51,124 bases of DNA from Sphingosinicella sp. (GCA_016793845.1 JAEULI010000042.1:1-51124); one strand, 5' to 3'. Numbered from the stretch's first letter, positions 10,433-20,505 are shown. Notes: generated by a model not told the origin, from the letters alone. Translations and numbers: made by a program.

Positions 10433-11083
10433 GTGGACAGTTACGAATGGAACAAGATTATCGGCTGGGTGCTCGCGGCCGCGATTGCGGTGCTTGGCCT
10501 GTCGATCCTCACGGGATTCGTCTACGCGCCTGGCCACTCCGAAACGAAGGGCTACGTCGTCGAAGGCGTCGAGGTCGAGGCTGACGCCGGCGCCGGTGCT
10601 GCCGAAGCCGTGCAGCCGATCGCCGCGTTCCTCGCCACCGCCAACCCGGCGAAGGGTGAAGCGCAGTTCAAGAAGTGCGCTGCCTGCCACACGGTCAACA
10701 AGGGCGGTGCCAACGGCCAGGGTCCGAACCTTTATGGCATTCTCGGCGCCAAGGTCGCGCACCTCGCCGGCTTCGCCTATTCGGACGCCGTGAAGAGCCA
10801 TGGCGGCAACTGGGGCTGGGACGAACTCAGCCACTGGGTCGAATCGCCTCGTAAGTACATCGCCGGCAACAAGATGAGCTTCGCGGGCATCTCGAAGCCG
10901 CAGGATCGTGCCGACCTGCTCGTCTACCTCAATTCGCAGAGCGACAGCCCGCTGCCGCTGCCCGCCGCGCCGGCGGTTGCCGAAGCGCCCGCCGCTGCGG
11001 CTCCGGCCGACGCTGCTGCCGCTGAAGCTACGCCCGCTGCCGCCGCTCCCGCGGAAGCCGCACCTGCGGAAGCAACGCACTAA
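10433..11083 (+). CDS. Membrane-anchored c-type cytochrome
   Basis: Class I cytochrome c of 216 aa tethered by an uncleaved N-terminal membrane segment (about residues 10-30), as in CycM/c552-type electron shuttles between the bc1 complex and a terminal oxidase. The heme-binding motif is C82-A-A-C-H86. NKMSFAGI supplies a plausible axial methionine. The start is GTG at 10433 with a GGAGG site at 10423-10427. The last 50 residues are an Ala/Pro/Glu-rich tail, unusual next to compact cytochromes and probably disordered in the periplasm. The gene ends in a 4-nt convergent overlap with the DUF418 gene. Confidence 0.93.
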   Translation: MDSYEWNKIIGWVLAAAIAVLGLSILTGFVYAPGHSETKGYVVEGVEVEADAGAGAAEAVQPIAAFLATANPAKGEAQFKKCAACHTVNKGGANGQGPNLYGILGAKVAHLAGFAYSDAVKSHGGNWGWDELSHWVESPRKYIAGNKMSFAGISKPQDRADLLVYLNSQSDSPLPLPAAPAVAEAPAAAAPADAAAAEATPAAAAPAEAAPAEATH

Positions 11084-12339
11084 CTCCGAATGAATGCTGG
11101 GCGCTGGCCATAGGTGAGCCAGCGCCACAGCCATTCGAGCGGCCCCATTCTGAAGCGGCCGAGCCACCACGTGGCGAACGCGGTCAAAACGACCGCGATA
11201 CCAAGCGCGATCAGCCAGCTCTGCGCGATCGAGACTTTCCCGTGCAGCCCGAGCGCGAAGCCGGGGAAAAGCAGCCACTGCCCGATCAGCGTCTCGCCGA
11301 TATAGGTGGTGAATGCCATCCGCCCCGGCGCCGCGAAGATTCCGAGTACGCGTCGCCCGCCCACGGTCTGCAAAGCCGCAAGCACAAGGCCCGTGTGCCC
11401 CAGCGTCGTCGCCAGCCGCCCGATCTGGTAGGTGACCTCCGAAATCGGAATCGGCACCATGAACCCGGCAGCGACTGCCTGCTCCGCCTCGATGAAATTG
11501 ATGGGAACACCGATCGCGTAACCGGCAAGCGCGACCTTGAGATAAGTTTCGCGCTGTAATCCGCCGCCAAGAAAGCCGGCCTTGAACAGCCCGGCACCCA
11601 CCAGCATCGTCGCCACCGCATCGAGCGACCACCAGCTGAGCCCGGCAAGATCGTTCCACTCACTGGCGATCGTCGCCTTGTAGGCGATGTTGTCGGCAAG
11701 GCTGCCCTGCCGCGCCGCGCGCGAGTGTGCATCCGCCTCAAGGTCCGGCTGGATAGCGGCGAGATAGTCCTGCCACGCAACGATGCGCTCGTCCTCGTCG
11801 CCCGCCCCTGCGGCGATCGCGGCCTCCGCGTGTTCGCGCGTGTTCATCCCTTCGACGACCGCCGCAGCACCGATCGCGGTAAGAACCGCGATTCCGCCGA
11901 GCCCAAGGCCGATGAGCGCACGCGCCGGAAGGTCGCGGAACGGAAACAGGAACAGCCCGGCGATCCCGTAGATGAGCAGGATGTCGCCCGGCCACATCAG
12001 CAGGTAGCCGTGGATGAGGCCGAACACGATAAGCGCGGCCATGCGCCGATAGTAGATCGACAGCGCCGAGCGAGTGCCGCTGGGGCGTGTAGCGAGAATC
12101 ACGAACCCCGCGCCGAACAGCAGCGAAAGCAGCCCGCGCATCGTCCCTTCAACGAAGAGCTGCTGCACCCACCAGACCACCCGGTCGGAAAGCGCCCAAC
12201 CGGAAATGCGTGGATCGGAGGCGATACCGGGGACGCTGCCCATACCCCAGATGTTGAGCAGCATGATGCCGAGAATGGCGATGCCGCGCAGGACGTCGAG
12301 CGCCTCGATGCGTGCCGCGCTGTCCCGCGCTTCGCCCAT
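11080..12339 (-). CDS. DUF418 (YeiB-type) multi-pass membrane protein
   Basis: Integral inner-membrane protein of 419 aa. It opens with the family-typical RIEALDVLRGIAILGIMLLNI, has roughly eight to ten hydrophobic segments, and ends with the DUF418 signature around FRMGPLEWLWRWLTYGQRP. The family is widespread and related to acyltransferase-3-like membrane proteins, but its biochemical role is not established. The start ATG at 12339 lies 38 nt downstream of the LOG-family gene, so co-transcription is likely. Confidence 0.88.
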   Translation of the reverse strand: MGEARDSAARIEALDVLRGIAILGIMLLNIWGMGSVPGIASDPRISGWALSDRVVWWVQQLFVEGTMRGLLSLLFGAGFVILATRPSGTRSALSIYYRRMAALIVFGLIHGYLLMWPGDILLIYGIAGLFLFPFRDLPARALIGLGLGGIAVLTAIGAAAVVEGMNTREHAEAAIAAGAGDEDERIVAWQDYLAAIQPDLEADAHSRAARQGSLADNIAYKATIASEWNDLAGLSWWSLDAVATMLVGAGLFKAGFLGGGLQRETYLKVALAGYAIGVPINFIEAEQAVAAGFMVPIPISEVTYQIGRLATTLGHTGLVLAALQTVGGRRVLGIFAAPGRMAFTTYIGETLIGQWLLFPGFALGLHGKVSIAQSWLIALGIAVVLTAFATWWLGRFRMGPLEWLWRWLTYGQRPAFIRS

Positions 12340-12377
12340 CCCCCTCCCCGGTTCGGGCGCTGTCGTTCAGGTTCGCC

Positions 12378-13256
12378 CTAGCAGGGGCCACCCATAGCAG
12401 AAATCTCGTAGAAGCCCGCCACGATTTCCCATGCTTCTTCGGCTGTCTCCACGAAGTGGAACAGCGAGAGGTCGTCGCGCGAAATCGTGCCTTCCTCGGC
12501 AAGCGCCTCGAAGTTGATGATCCGCTCCCAGAATTCGCGCCCGAACAGCAGCACGGGGAACGGCTTCACCTTGCGCGTCTGGATGAGCGTCAGCGTCTCG
12601 AACAGCTCGTCGAACGTGCCGAAGCCGCCGGGGAACGCCGCCACGGCCTTGGCGCGCATCAGGAAGTGCATCTTGCGAAGCGCGAAATAGTGGAACTGAA
12701 ACGAAAGCGCCGGGGTCACGTACCGGTTCGGCAGCTGCTCATGTTCGAGCACGATGTTGAGCGCGACGGATTCGCCGCCCGCATCGTGCGCGCCCTTGTT
12801 CGCCGCCTCCATGATCGAAGGCCCGCCGCCCGAGCAGACCACGAAATGCCGCTCGCCGTCCTCGCGTGGTAGCGAGGAGACGAGGTACGCGAGCTTGTAG
12901 GCTTCCTCGTAATATTTGGCCTTGGCGCGCAGCCGCTCGGCGACCCGCTTCTCCCAGTCCGTCCGCGCCGCCGCAACGAGCGCGTCGGCCGTTTCAGGAG
13001 ACGGGATACGCGCCGATCCATAGAGCACGAAGGTGGAGGCGATGCCGTGCTCTTTCAGCAGCATCTCGGGCTTCAGCAGCTCGAGCTGAAAACGGATCGG
13101 CCGCAGCTCCTCGCGCAGCAGGAAATCCTGGTCCTGAAAAGCCAGCCGGTAGCTCGGGTGCTCGGTCTGCGGGATCGGGGTCGTGTTGGCGGCTACCGCC
13201 GCATCCTCTTCCGCCGAAGGGAAGGTGCGGTGCGAAACTGTGGTCTTGTCATCCAT
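12378..13256 (-). CDS. LOG-family nucleoside monophosphate phosphoribohydrolase-like protein
   Basis: Lysine-decarboxylase-like LOG/TIGR00730-type protein of 292 aa. It contains both hallmark motifs: CSGGGPSIMEAANKGA and FPGGFGTFDELFE (the PGGxGTxxE site). Characterised relatives cleave nucleoside 5'-monophosphates, including cytokinin ribotides, to base and ribose phosphate. This longer bacterial subtype has an about 70-residue N-terminal extension. The old lysine decarboxylase label is not supported for this family. It lies between the extensin-like gene (32 nt upstream) and DUF418, all minus strand. Confidence 0.9.
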   Translation of the reverse strand: MDDKTTVSHRTFPSAEEDAAVAANTTPIPQTEHPSYRLAFQDQDFLLREELRPIRFQLELLKPEMLLKEHGIASTFVLYGSARIPSPETADALVAAARTDWEKRVAERLRAKAKYYEEAYKLAYLVSSLPREDGERHFVVCSGGGPSIMEAANKGAHDAGGESVALNIVLEHEQLPNRYVTPALSFQFHYFALRKMHFLMRAKAVAAFPGGFGTFDELFETLTLIQTRKVKPFPVLLFGREFWERIINFEALAEEGTISRDDLSLFHFVETAEEAWEIVAGFYEISAMGGPC

Positions 13257-13288
13257 TCAGGCGTCTCTAGCGTCGAAAACCGCTCGCG

Positions 13289-13921
13289 TCAGCGGCAATA
13301 TGGCCCGCGCCCCATATCGAGATGCAGGTGATCCTGATGGAAAGCGTCGCCATCGGGGCCGATCACGATGTTGAACCGCGCGCAGCCGGCGCGGTGCGCG
13401 GCGCGCAGGAATGATTGCTCGTCGCCCGGCCCGCGCCAGCCGGATTTCACCGCGACCGTGCGGCCGTTCGCCAGCGTGAAGCTCGCGATATCGACCGCGT
13501 TCGCCCGCGCATGTTCGGAAAGCCGCGCGCCCGGCTGGCTGTTGCGCGTGCGGCAGGCATAGGTGCCGTAGCTCTGGATGCGGACGACGTCGGCGCCGAA
13601 ATGATCGCGCGCCGCCGGGCGCACACCTTCATGCACCCACCGGTAGAGCGATTCGGCGACCGGACACGAAACCGCCTTCAGCCCGGCGACGGGCACGCCG
13701 ATATCGAGCAGCAGCACCGCGTCCTCGTATCCGCACTGGCCTTCAACATGCGGGTCGAGCTTGCGGTACTTCAGCCCCGGAATCCGGTCGAGCCGCGCGA
13801 AGCAGGCCGCCGCGCTATCGGGCGGCCGCGCTTCCGGCGGCCGCTCGGAAACCGGCGGCGCTCCGCCCGAGCAGGCCGCAACGGCAATGAGCGACAAGGC
13901 GGAAAGAAAGCGACCCCACAT
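13289..13921 (-). CDS. Extensin-like (D,D-peptidase fold) lipoprotein
   Basis: A 210-aa protein with a short signal sequence ending in a lipobox (VAAC, C17), hence probably membrane-anchored facing the periplasm. The C-terminal half matches the extensin-like C domain of alphaproteobacteria. It has LSEHARANAVDIASF (the SxHxxxxAxD metal and catalytic signature shared with peptidoglycan D,D-peptidases) and HQDHLHLDMG (second metal-ligand set). Several cysteines may form disulfides. Probably acts on peptidoglycan cross-links; substrate specificity is inference. Confidence 0.85.
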   Translation of the reverse strand: MWGRFLSALSLIAVAACSGGAPPVSERPPEARPPDSAAACFARLDRIPGLKYRKLDPHVEGQCGYEDAVLLLDIGVPVAGLKAVSCPVAESLYRWVHEGVRPAARDHFGADVVRIQSYGTYACRTRNSQPGARLSEHARANAVDIASFTLANGRTVAVKSGWRGPGDEQSFLRAAHRAGCARFNIVIGPDGDAFHQDHLHLDMGRGPYCR

Positions 13922-13996
13922 GCCTCTCTTTTAGCGCGGCAAGCGTCCCTCGCAACCGGCCCCGCCCCTCTCGGTCCATCGCATTTGACGCACACG

Positions 13997-14004
13997 TTAA
14001 CCTT
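13997..14004 (+). promoter_or_regulatory. CtrA-like half-site upstream of the diguanylate cyclase
   Basis: TTAACCTT, one base from the CtrA half-site TTAACCAT, lies 80 nt upstream of the GGDEF gene within the 162-nt intergenic region. A near -35 hexamer TTGACG is at 13985-13990, but I see no good -10. Regulation is inference. Confidence 0.3.
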
Positions 14005-14083
14005 GCCTCAATCCGCATAGGGAAACGTCGTACCAACCGCTCCTGAGAGAGCTAAGGAAGAGTTGCGGGATAGTAGGTAGCGT

Positions 14084-15229
14084 ATGAAACGGGCGTTTTT
14101 CCCGCGGGCAGAGACCGTGCTCGACGGCATCTATGTGGATCTGGTGCGCAGCATCTACGCGGCGCTCATCCCCTCGTTGATCATGACCGTAAGTTTCATC
14201 ACGGGCGGCACCCTGGTGGTCCACCAAACCGGCGACATTACGCTCGCCCTCCTCGTGGCCGCCGGAACGCTCACGAGCCTCATCCGTCTCGCCGTCGCCT
14301 TTGGCGGCCGCAAGGAGGCGTTCGATACCGGGCTCGGCGTCGAACGCGCGCAGCGTCTGGAGCGGCACTTTGCGGCGGCGTATCTCGCCTTTGCAGTGTG
14401 TCTCGGCGCATATGGTGCGCGCGTCTTCATGCTGCCCGCAACCGAAGCGCACCTGTTTACCGTTGCCCTACTCGTTGGCTACGGCGCCGGGGTTTCCGCT
14501 GGAATGGCGCTGCGGCCACGCCTTGCGATCGCCAGCATGGTCATCGGCCTCGTCCCCGGCATCGTTTCGGCCTTCATGGTGCCGAACGAGAGTTACTGGG
14601 CCACCGCCGCGATGATGACCGCGCTGCTCGCCGGCGGCATCCGCAGCCTGCTCGATCGCTACCGTTTCACGGTACGGGAGATCAGCCGGCGCATCACCTT
14701 CGGCAATCTCGCGCGCACCGACGGCCTCACCGATCTCCCGAACCGCCTCGCGCTTCGCGAATGGTTCGAGGAGCACGTCACCCTCAATTCGCGCGCCGGA
14801 CTCGTCGCGGTCCATTGCCTCGATCTCGACGGCTTCAAGACCGTCAACGACGAGCTCGGCCACCCCGTGGGCGACGCGCTGCTCGCGGCAGTCGCCAAGC
14901 GGCTCACCTACATCATCCGCGAGACCGACATGGCGGCGCGGCTTGGCGGCGACGAGTTCGCGGTCGTCCAGTGCGGCATGAAGCACCCGGAGGAGGCCGC
15001 CGTGCTCGCGCGGCGCATAGAGGCGGCGATCCGCCAGCCGTTCCGGCTCGGCGGGCGGGTCGCGAAGATCTCCACCTGCATCGGCTACGCCGTTTCAGAC
15101 GACCGCGCCGAGGATCTCGAGCCCCTCATCAGCCGCGCCGACGAAGCCCTGTACATCGCCAAGCGCCGAGGCGGCGGCATCGCCGCGCAGGTCGATGACA
15201 AGGCACAGAAAATTCCGGCTGCCGCCTAG
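14084..15229 (+). CDS. Membrane-bound diguanylate cyclase (GGDEF)
   Basis: A 381-aa protein with an N-terminal region of about five to six hydrophobic segments (residues about 20-195), then a GGDEF domain. The catalytic signature G288-G-D-E-F292 is intact. An inhibitory I-site RxxD is present at R279-D282, exactly five residues upstream, so product-inhibited synthesis of cyclic di-GMP is expected. SRADEALYIAKRRGG is the usual C-terminal GGDEF segment. No EAL domain is attached. The membrane part has no sensor domain I recognise. It overlaps the convergent hydroxyacid dehydrogenase by 4 nt. Cyclic di-GMP would link naturally to the rotor and chemoreceptor genes in this window, but that link is inference. 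Confidence 0.94.
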   Translation: MKRAFFPRAETVLDGIYVDLVRSIYAALIPSLIMTVSFITGGTLVVHQTGDITLALLVAAGTLTSLIRLAVAFGGRKEAFDTGLGVERAQRLERHFAAAYLAFAVCLGAYGARVFMLPATEAHLFTVALLVGYGAGVSAGMALRPRLAIASMVIGLVPGIVSAFMVPNESYWATAAMMTALLAGGIRSLLDRYRFTVREISRRITFGNLARTDGLTDLPNRLALREWFEEHVTLNSRAGLVAVHCLDLDGFKTVNDELGHPVGDALLAAVAKRLTYIIRETDMAARLGGDEFAVVQCGMKHPEEAAVLARRIEAAIRQPFRLGGRVAKISTCIGYAVSDDRAEDLEPLISRADEALYIAKRRGGGIAAQVDDKAQKIPAAA

Positions 15230-16374
15230 CGGAAACGCAGGTTCTCGCGCGAGAGGTCCGCAAGCGTTCGGGCGCCCATCAGTTTCATGTCGCGCTCGAT
15301 CTCGCCGCGCAGCTTGCCGAGGATGCGTTCGACACCCGGCTGCCCGGCCGCCGCAAGCGCATAGAGATAGAGCCGCCCGCCGGAAACCGCGCGCGCACCC
15401 AGCGACAGCGCCTTCAGCACATGCGTGCCGCGCCGGACGCCGCCGTCGAGGATGATCTCCAGCCGATCACCCACGGCATCGACGATCTCCGCGAGCTGAT
15501 CGAACGGCGCGCGCGAACCATCGAGCTGGCGCCCGCCGTGGTTCGAAATCATGATCGCGCTCGCGCCGATATCGATCGCCCGGCGTGCGCACTCCGCGGA
15601 CATCACGCCCTTCAGGCAGAACGGCCCGCCCCATTCGGCGCGAATCTGTTCGGCGGCTTTCCAGTCCATCGTCTGGTCGAGCAGCGAGGTGAAATATTCG
15701 CTCACCGTCACCGCCGTGTTGCTGCCCTGCTTGATGTGATCCTTGAGGTTCGAAAGTTCGAATCGCTCACGCAGCAGGTAATTCAGCGTCCACGACGGGT
15801 GCGTGGCGAAGCTGAACATGCTGGCAAGCGTCAGCTTCGGCGGCGATGTGAAGCCGGTGCGGAAATCGCGCTCCCGGTTGCCGCCGACGATCGTGTCCAC
15901 GGTGAGCGCCAGCGCATCGAACCCGGCGGCCTTCGCCGCCTGGATCATGGCGCTGTTGAGGCCCTTGTCCTTGTGATAATAGAACTGGAACAGCTTGGGC
16001 GTGGAAATCGTGCGCCCGATCTCTTCGAGGCTCACGGTCGCAAGACTGGAAATCCCGCAGAACGTGCCGAACTTTTCCGCCGCGCGCGCCACGGCACGTT
16101 CACCGTCGTGGTGGAACAGGCGCTGAAGTGCTGTCGGCGAGAGGAACAGCGGCATCTCGATGCGCTTGCCGAACAGCGTGGTGGACATGTCGACCGTTTC
16201 CACGCCCGCAAGAACGCGCGGCACCAGGTCGCAGTCGTTGAACGCGGCCGTGCTCCGCGCCAGCGTAATCTCGTCGTCCGCCGCGCCGTCGATGTAGTGG
16301 AACACAGGCGCAGGCAGGCGCTTTTTCGCAAGTTTGCGGAAATCCGCGATATTGTGACAATCATTGAGACGCAT
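15226..16374 (-). CDS. FMN-dependent alpha-hydroxyacid dehydrogenase (LldD-like)
   Basis: FMN enzyme of the L-lactate dehydrogenase/glycolate oxidase family, 382 aa. Seen: the N-terminal FHYIDGAADDE substrate-side tyrosine segment, PLFLSPTALQRL, the FQFYYHKDK strand, SNHGGRQLDGS with the catalytic histidine and arginine, and LDGGVRRGTHVLKALSLGA (FMN phosphate loop). It oxidises a 2-hydroxyacid to a 2-oxoacid, feeding electrons to the quinone pool or oxygen. L-lactate is the commonest substrate, but specificity is not settled by sequence. It diverges from serC across the 149-nt region holding the serC leader. Confidence 0.9.
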   Translation of the reverse strand: MRLNDCHNIADFRKLAKKRLPAPVFHYIDGAADDEITLARSTAAFNDCDLVPRVLAGVETVDMSTTLFGKRIEMPLFLSPTALQRLFHHDGERAVARAAEKFGTFCGISSLATVSLEEIGRTISTPKLFQFYYHKDKGLNSAMIQAAKAAGFDALALTVDTIVGGNRERDFRTGFTSPPKLTLASMFSFATHPSWTLNYLLRERFELSNLKDHIKQGSNTAVTVSEYFTSLLDQTMDWKAAEQIRAEWGGPFCLKGVMSAECARRAIDIGASAIMISNHGGRQLDGSRAPFDQLAEIVDAVGDRLEIILDGGVRRGTHVLKALSLGARAVSGGRLYLYALAAAGQPGVERILGKLRGEIERDMKLMGARTLADLSRENLRFR

Positions 16375-16450
16375 TGCGAACTCCCCCGGACCTTATCCCC
16401 CCCGCCTGTAGCATCGAGACCCCTTGCCACAAAATGGCCATTTGACTCTT

Positions 16451-16520
16451 CGCCGCGCATCTCTATGAGCGGCGGCGGGCCACGCCGTCCCAACGCGGCG
16501 CGCGCTCTCTGTAAGGAGAG
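16451..16520 (+). ncRNA. Structured serC 5' leader (candidate serC RNA motif)
   Basis: Three consecutive hairpins sit directly upstream of serC. The first pairs CGCCGC (16451-16456) with GCGGCG (16469-16474). The second pairs CGCCG (16483-16487) with CGGCG (16496-16500) around the loop TCCCAACG. The third pairs CTCTCT (16505-16510) with GGAGAG (16515-16520) and is closed by a GTAA tetraloop. The third hairpin buries the ribosome-binding site (AAGGAGAG) 3 nt before the ATG. A conserved serC RNA motif is known in alphaproteobacterial serC leaders. Position and architecture fit, but membership should be tested with the covariance model. Confidence 0.65.
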
Positions 16521-16523
16521 ATT

Positions 16524-17660
<1,137 letters not shown>

Positions 17661-17661
17661 C

Positions 17662-17729
17662 CGTCACCCCGGCGAAGGCCGGGGCCCATCCCGACAGTTG
17701 AATGGATACCGGCCTTCGCCGGTATGACG
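17662..17729. repeat. REP-type palindromic element between serC and serA
   Basis: Two strong hairpins sit back to back. CCCCGGC-GAAG-GCCGGGG is at 17667-17684 and ATACCGGC-CTTC-GCCGGTAT at 17706-17725. They are bounded by an outer inverted pair CGTCA (17662-17666) and TGACG (17725-17729). Translated on the minus strand it reads IPAKAGIH...GPGLRRGD, the usual spurious peptide of dispersed REP/BIME elements in GC-rich proteobacteria. It may stabilise the upstream mRNA or attenuate transcription into serA. Confidence 0.75.
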
Positions 17730-17749
17730 ACAAGGAAGGTGTCTGAACC

Positions 17750-19327
17750 ATGCCTAAAGTCCTGATTTCCGATAAAATGTCCCCGAAGGCCGCCGCGATC
17801 TTCAAGGAGCGCGGCGTCGAGTTCGACGAGAAGCCCGGCCTCACCAAGGACGAGCTCAAGGCCATCATCGGCCAGTACGACGGCCTCGCCATCCGCTCGG
17901 CCACGAAAGTCACCGCCGATATCCTCGAAGCCGCGACCAACCTGAAGGTCGTCGGCCGCGCCGGCATCGGCGTCGACAACGTCGACATCCCTTCCGCCTC
18001 GGCGAAGGGCGTCGTCGTGATGAACACGCCGTTCGGCAACTCGATCACCACCGCCGAGCACGCCATCGCGCTGATGTTCGCGCTCGCCCGCCAGCTTCCG
18101 GAGGCCGACGCTTCCACGCAGGCCGGCAAGTGGGAAAAGAACCGCTTCATGGGCGTCGAGGTCACGGGCAAGACGCTCGGCCTCATCGGCGCGGGCAACA
18201 TCGGCTCGATCGTCGCTGAGCGCGCTCTGGGCCTCAAGATGAAGGTCGTTGCGTTCGATCCGTTCCTCACGCCTGAGCGCGCCGAGGATATCGGCATCGA
18301 AAAGGTAGAGCTCGACCAGCTCCTCGCCCGCGCGGACTTCATCACGCTGCACACGCCGCTCACCGATTCGACGCGCAACATCCTCAGCCGCGACAACCTG
18401 CTGAAGACGAAAAAGGGCGTCCGCATCATCAACTGCGCACGCGGCGGCCTCATCGACGAGGCGGCGCTGAAGGAACTGCTCGATTCGGGTCACATCGCGG
18501 GCGCCGCCCTTGACGTCTTCGTCACCGAACCGGCGCACGAAAGCCCCCTCTTCGGCACGCCCGGCTTCATCTCGACGCCGCACCTCGGCGCGTCTACCGA
18601 CGAAGCGCAGGTGAACGTCGCCATTCAGGTCGCCGAGCAGATCTCGGACTTCCTGCTCTCGGGCGCCGTCACCAACGCGCTCAACGTGCCGTCGCTCTCC
18701 GCCGAGGAAGCGCCGCGCGTGCGTCCCTACATCGAGCTTGCCGAAAAGCTCGGCCTGCTCGCGGGCCAACTCGCCAAGGGTGCGATCAGCCACGTCACGG
18801 TCGAGGTCGAAGGCGCAGCCGCCGAGCTCAACATCAAGCCGATCACCAGCGCGGTCATCACCGGCCTGATGCGCCCGATTTCGGACACGGTGAACATGGT
18901 TAACGCTGTTCACATTGCCCGCGAGCGCGACATCGGAATCGCGGAAGTCCGCCACGAACGTGAGACGGACTACCACACGTTGCTGCGCGTGACGGTGAAG
19001 ACCGAGGAAGGCGAACGCTCGGTCGCGGGCACGCTGTTCGGCATGAAGCACCCGCGCCTCGTCGAACTGTTCGGCATCAAGGTCGAAGCCGATCTCGACG
19101 GCTCGATGCTGTTCATCGCGAATGAAGACAAGCCGGGCTTTATCGGCAAGGTCGGCAGCGCGCTTGGCGAGGCGAACGTCAACATCGGCACCTTCCACCT
19201 GGGTCGCCGCGGTCAGGGCGGCGAGGCGATCCTGCTGCTGTCGGTCGACGGTGACATCGCCGATCCGCTGCTGTGGACGCTCTGCAAGCTCGATGGCGTG
19301 AAGGACGTGAAGGCCCTTCGCTTCTAA
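17750..19327 (+). CDS. serA: D-3-phosphoglycerate dehydrogenase
   Basis: First enzyme of serine biosynthesis, oxidising 3-phosphoglycerate to 3-phosphohydroxypyruvate with NAD. The 525-aa protein is the long form: a catalytic and NAD-binding domain (GLIGAGNIGSIVAERALG Rossmann loop; catalytic Arg in NCARGG, Glu in VTEPAHE, His in STPHLGAST), then an intervening domain, then a C-terminal ACT domain (NEDKPGFIGKVGSALGEANV) that usually senses serine. It follows serC and a REP-like element. hisZ begins 62 nt after its stop. Confidence 0.97.
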   Translation: MPKVLISDKMSPKAAAIFKERGVEFDEKPGLTKDELKAIIGQYDGLAIRSATKVTADILEAATNLKVVGRAGIGVDNVDIPSASAKGVVVMNTPFGNSITTAEHAIALMFALARQLPEADASTQAGKWEKNRFMGVEVTGKTLGLIGAGNIGSIVAERALGLKMKVVAFDPFLTPERAEDIGIEKVELDQLLARADFITLHTPLTDSTRNILSRDNLLKTKKGVRIINCARGGLIDEAALKELLDSGHIAGAALDVFVTEPAHESPLFGTPGFISTPHLGASTDEAQVNVAIQVAEQISDFLLSGAVTNALNVPSLSAEEAPRVRPYIELAEKLGLLAGQLAKGAISHVTVEVEGAAAELNIKPITSAVITGLMRPISDTVNMVNAVHIARERDIGIAEVRHERETDYHTLLRVTVKTEEGERSVAGTLFGMKHPRLVELFGIKVEADLDGSMLFIANEDKPGFIGKVGSALGEANVNIGTFHLGRRGQGGEAILLLSVDGDIADPLLWTLCKLDGVKDVKALRF

Positions 19328-19389
19328 GTAATGGTATGCGCGGCCTGAACCTTGTTTCGGGCCGCGCACGCCGCTAGAGCCGGGCCACC

Positions 19390-20505
19390 ATGACCGATCC
19401 GATCTCCAAGGGCCTGCTCCCCGAAGGCTTCCGCGACCGCCTGCCGCCGCAGGCCGAGGCGGCCGCCGACCTGCTCCGCACGTTGCTGGATCAGGTTTCG
19501 GCGCATGGCTACGAGCGCGTCTCGCCGCCGCTCGTGGAGTTCGAGGACAGCCTCGTCACGCGCCTTTCCTCCGCACGCCCGCAGGATCTGCTCCGTTTCG
19601 TCGATCCGCTGTCGCAGCGCACGCTGGCGCTCCGTCCCGATATCACCGCGCAGGTCGGCCGCATCGCCGCGACGCGCATGGCGCACATCGCCCGACCGCT
19701 GCGCCTCGCTTATGGCGGCCCCGTGCTCCGCGTGCGTCCGGCACAGGTCGGCCCGCAGCGCGAGGCGATGCAGATGGGCGCCGAACTGATCGGCTCCGAT
19801 CACGTCGACGCCGTCGCCGAACTCCTCGGCATCGCGCTCGAAGCCCTGTCAGCGGCGGGCCTCACCGACATGTCGGTGGACCTCACCCTTCCCGATCTCG
19901 TCGGCACGCTCGCCGCCGGGCCGTGGCCCGTCACCGCACCGCTCGCCGACGTCCAGACCGCGCTCGACGGCAAGGATGCCGCCGCGCTGCAGGCACTCGG
20001 CGCCGCGCAGTACAGCACGCTCATCGAAGCCGCCGGCCCCGCCGATACCGCGCTCGCGCGCCTCAAGGCGCTCGGCGCCGCAGGCGCGCTCGACACGCGC
20101 ATCGCGGGCCTCGAACGGCTGGTGGCGACTGCTGCCCCGCACGCCGCCGTCACCATCGATCCCACCGAACGCCACGGCTTCGAATACCAGACGTGGATCG
20201 GCTTCTCCGTGTTCGCCGCGGGCGTACGCGGTGAGGTCGGCCGCGGCGGCACCTATCTCGTGCGCCACCCCGGCGGCGGCGAGGAAACGGCGGTGGGCTT
20301 CTCGCTCTACGTCGACGGCCTTGTTGACGCGGGCCTCGGCGCCTCTCGCCGCCGCCGTCTGTTCGTGCCGCTCGGCGAAGCCGCGCAGGCCGCCAAACTG
20401 CGTGCCGAGGGCTGGACGACGGTCGCCGCGCTCACCGACGTCGATACGCCCGCGCGGCTGCGCTGCGACTACGCGCTGAAAAACGGCGAACTCATCAAAC
20501 TCTAA
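19390..20505 (+). CDS. hisZ: ATP phosphoribosyltransferase regulatory subunit
   Basis: HisRS-like class II fold without tRNA-binding domain, 371 aa. It activates the short form of HisG in the first step of histidine biosynthesis. Seen: GLLPEGFRDRLPPQAEAA (motif 1 region), LRPDITAQVGRIAATR (motif 2 strand) and a degenerate C-terminal region from VGRGGTYLV. It lacks the full catalytic signature and anticodon-binding domain of true histidyl-tRNA synthetase. The partner hisG is not in the window. The stop overlaps the convergent esterase gene by 4 nt. Confidence 0.92.
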   Translation: MTDPISKGLLPEGFRDRLPPQAEAAADLLRTLLDQVSAHGYERVSPPLVEFEDSLVTRLSSARPQDLLRFVDPLSQRTLALRPDITAQVGRIAATRMAHIARPLRLAYGGPVLRVRPAQVGPQREAMQMGAELIGSDHVDAVAELLGIALEALSAAGLTDMSVDLTLPDLVGTLAAGPWPVTAPLADVQTALDGKDAAALQALGAAQYSTLIEAAGPADTALARLKALGAAGALDTRIAGLERLVATAAPHAAVTIDPTERHGFEYQTWIGFSVFAAGVRGEVGRGGTYLVRHPGGGEETAVGFSLYVDGLVDAGLGASRRRRLFVPLGEAAQAAKLRAEGWTTVAALTDVDTPARLRCDYALKNGELIKL

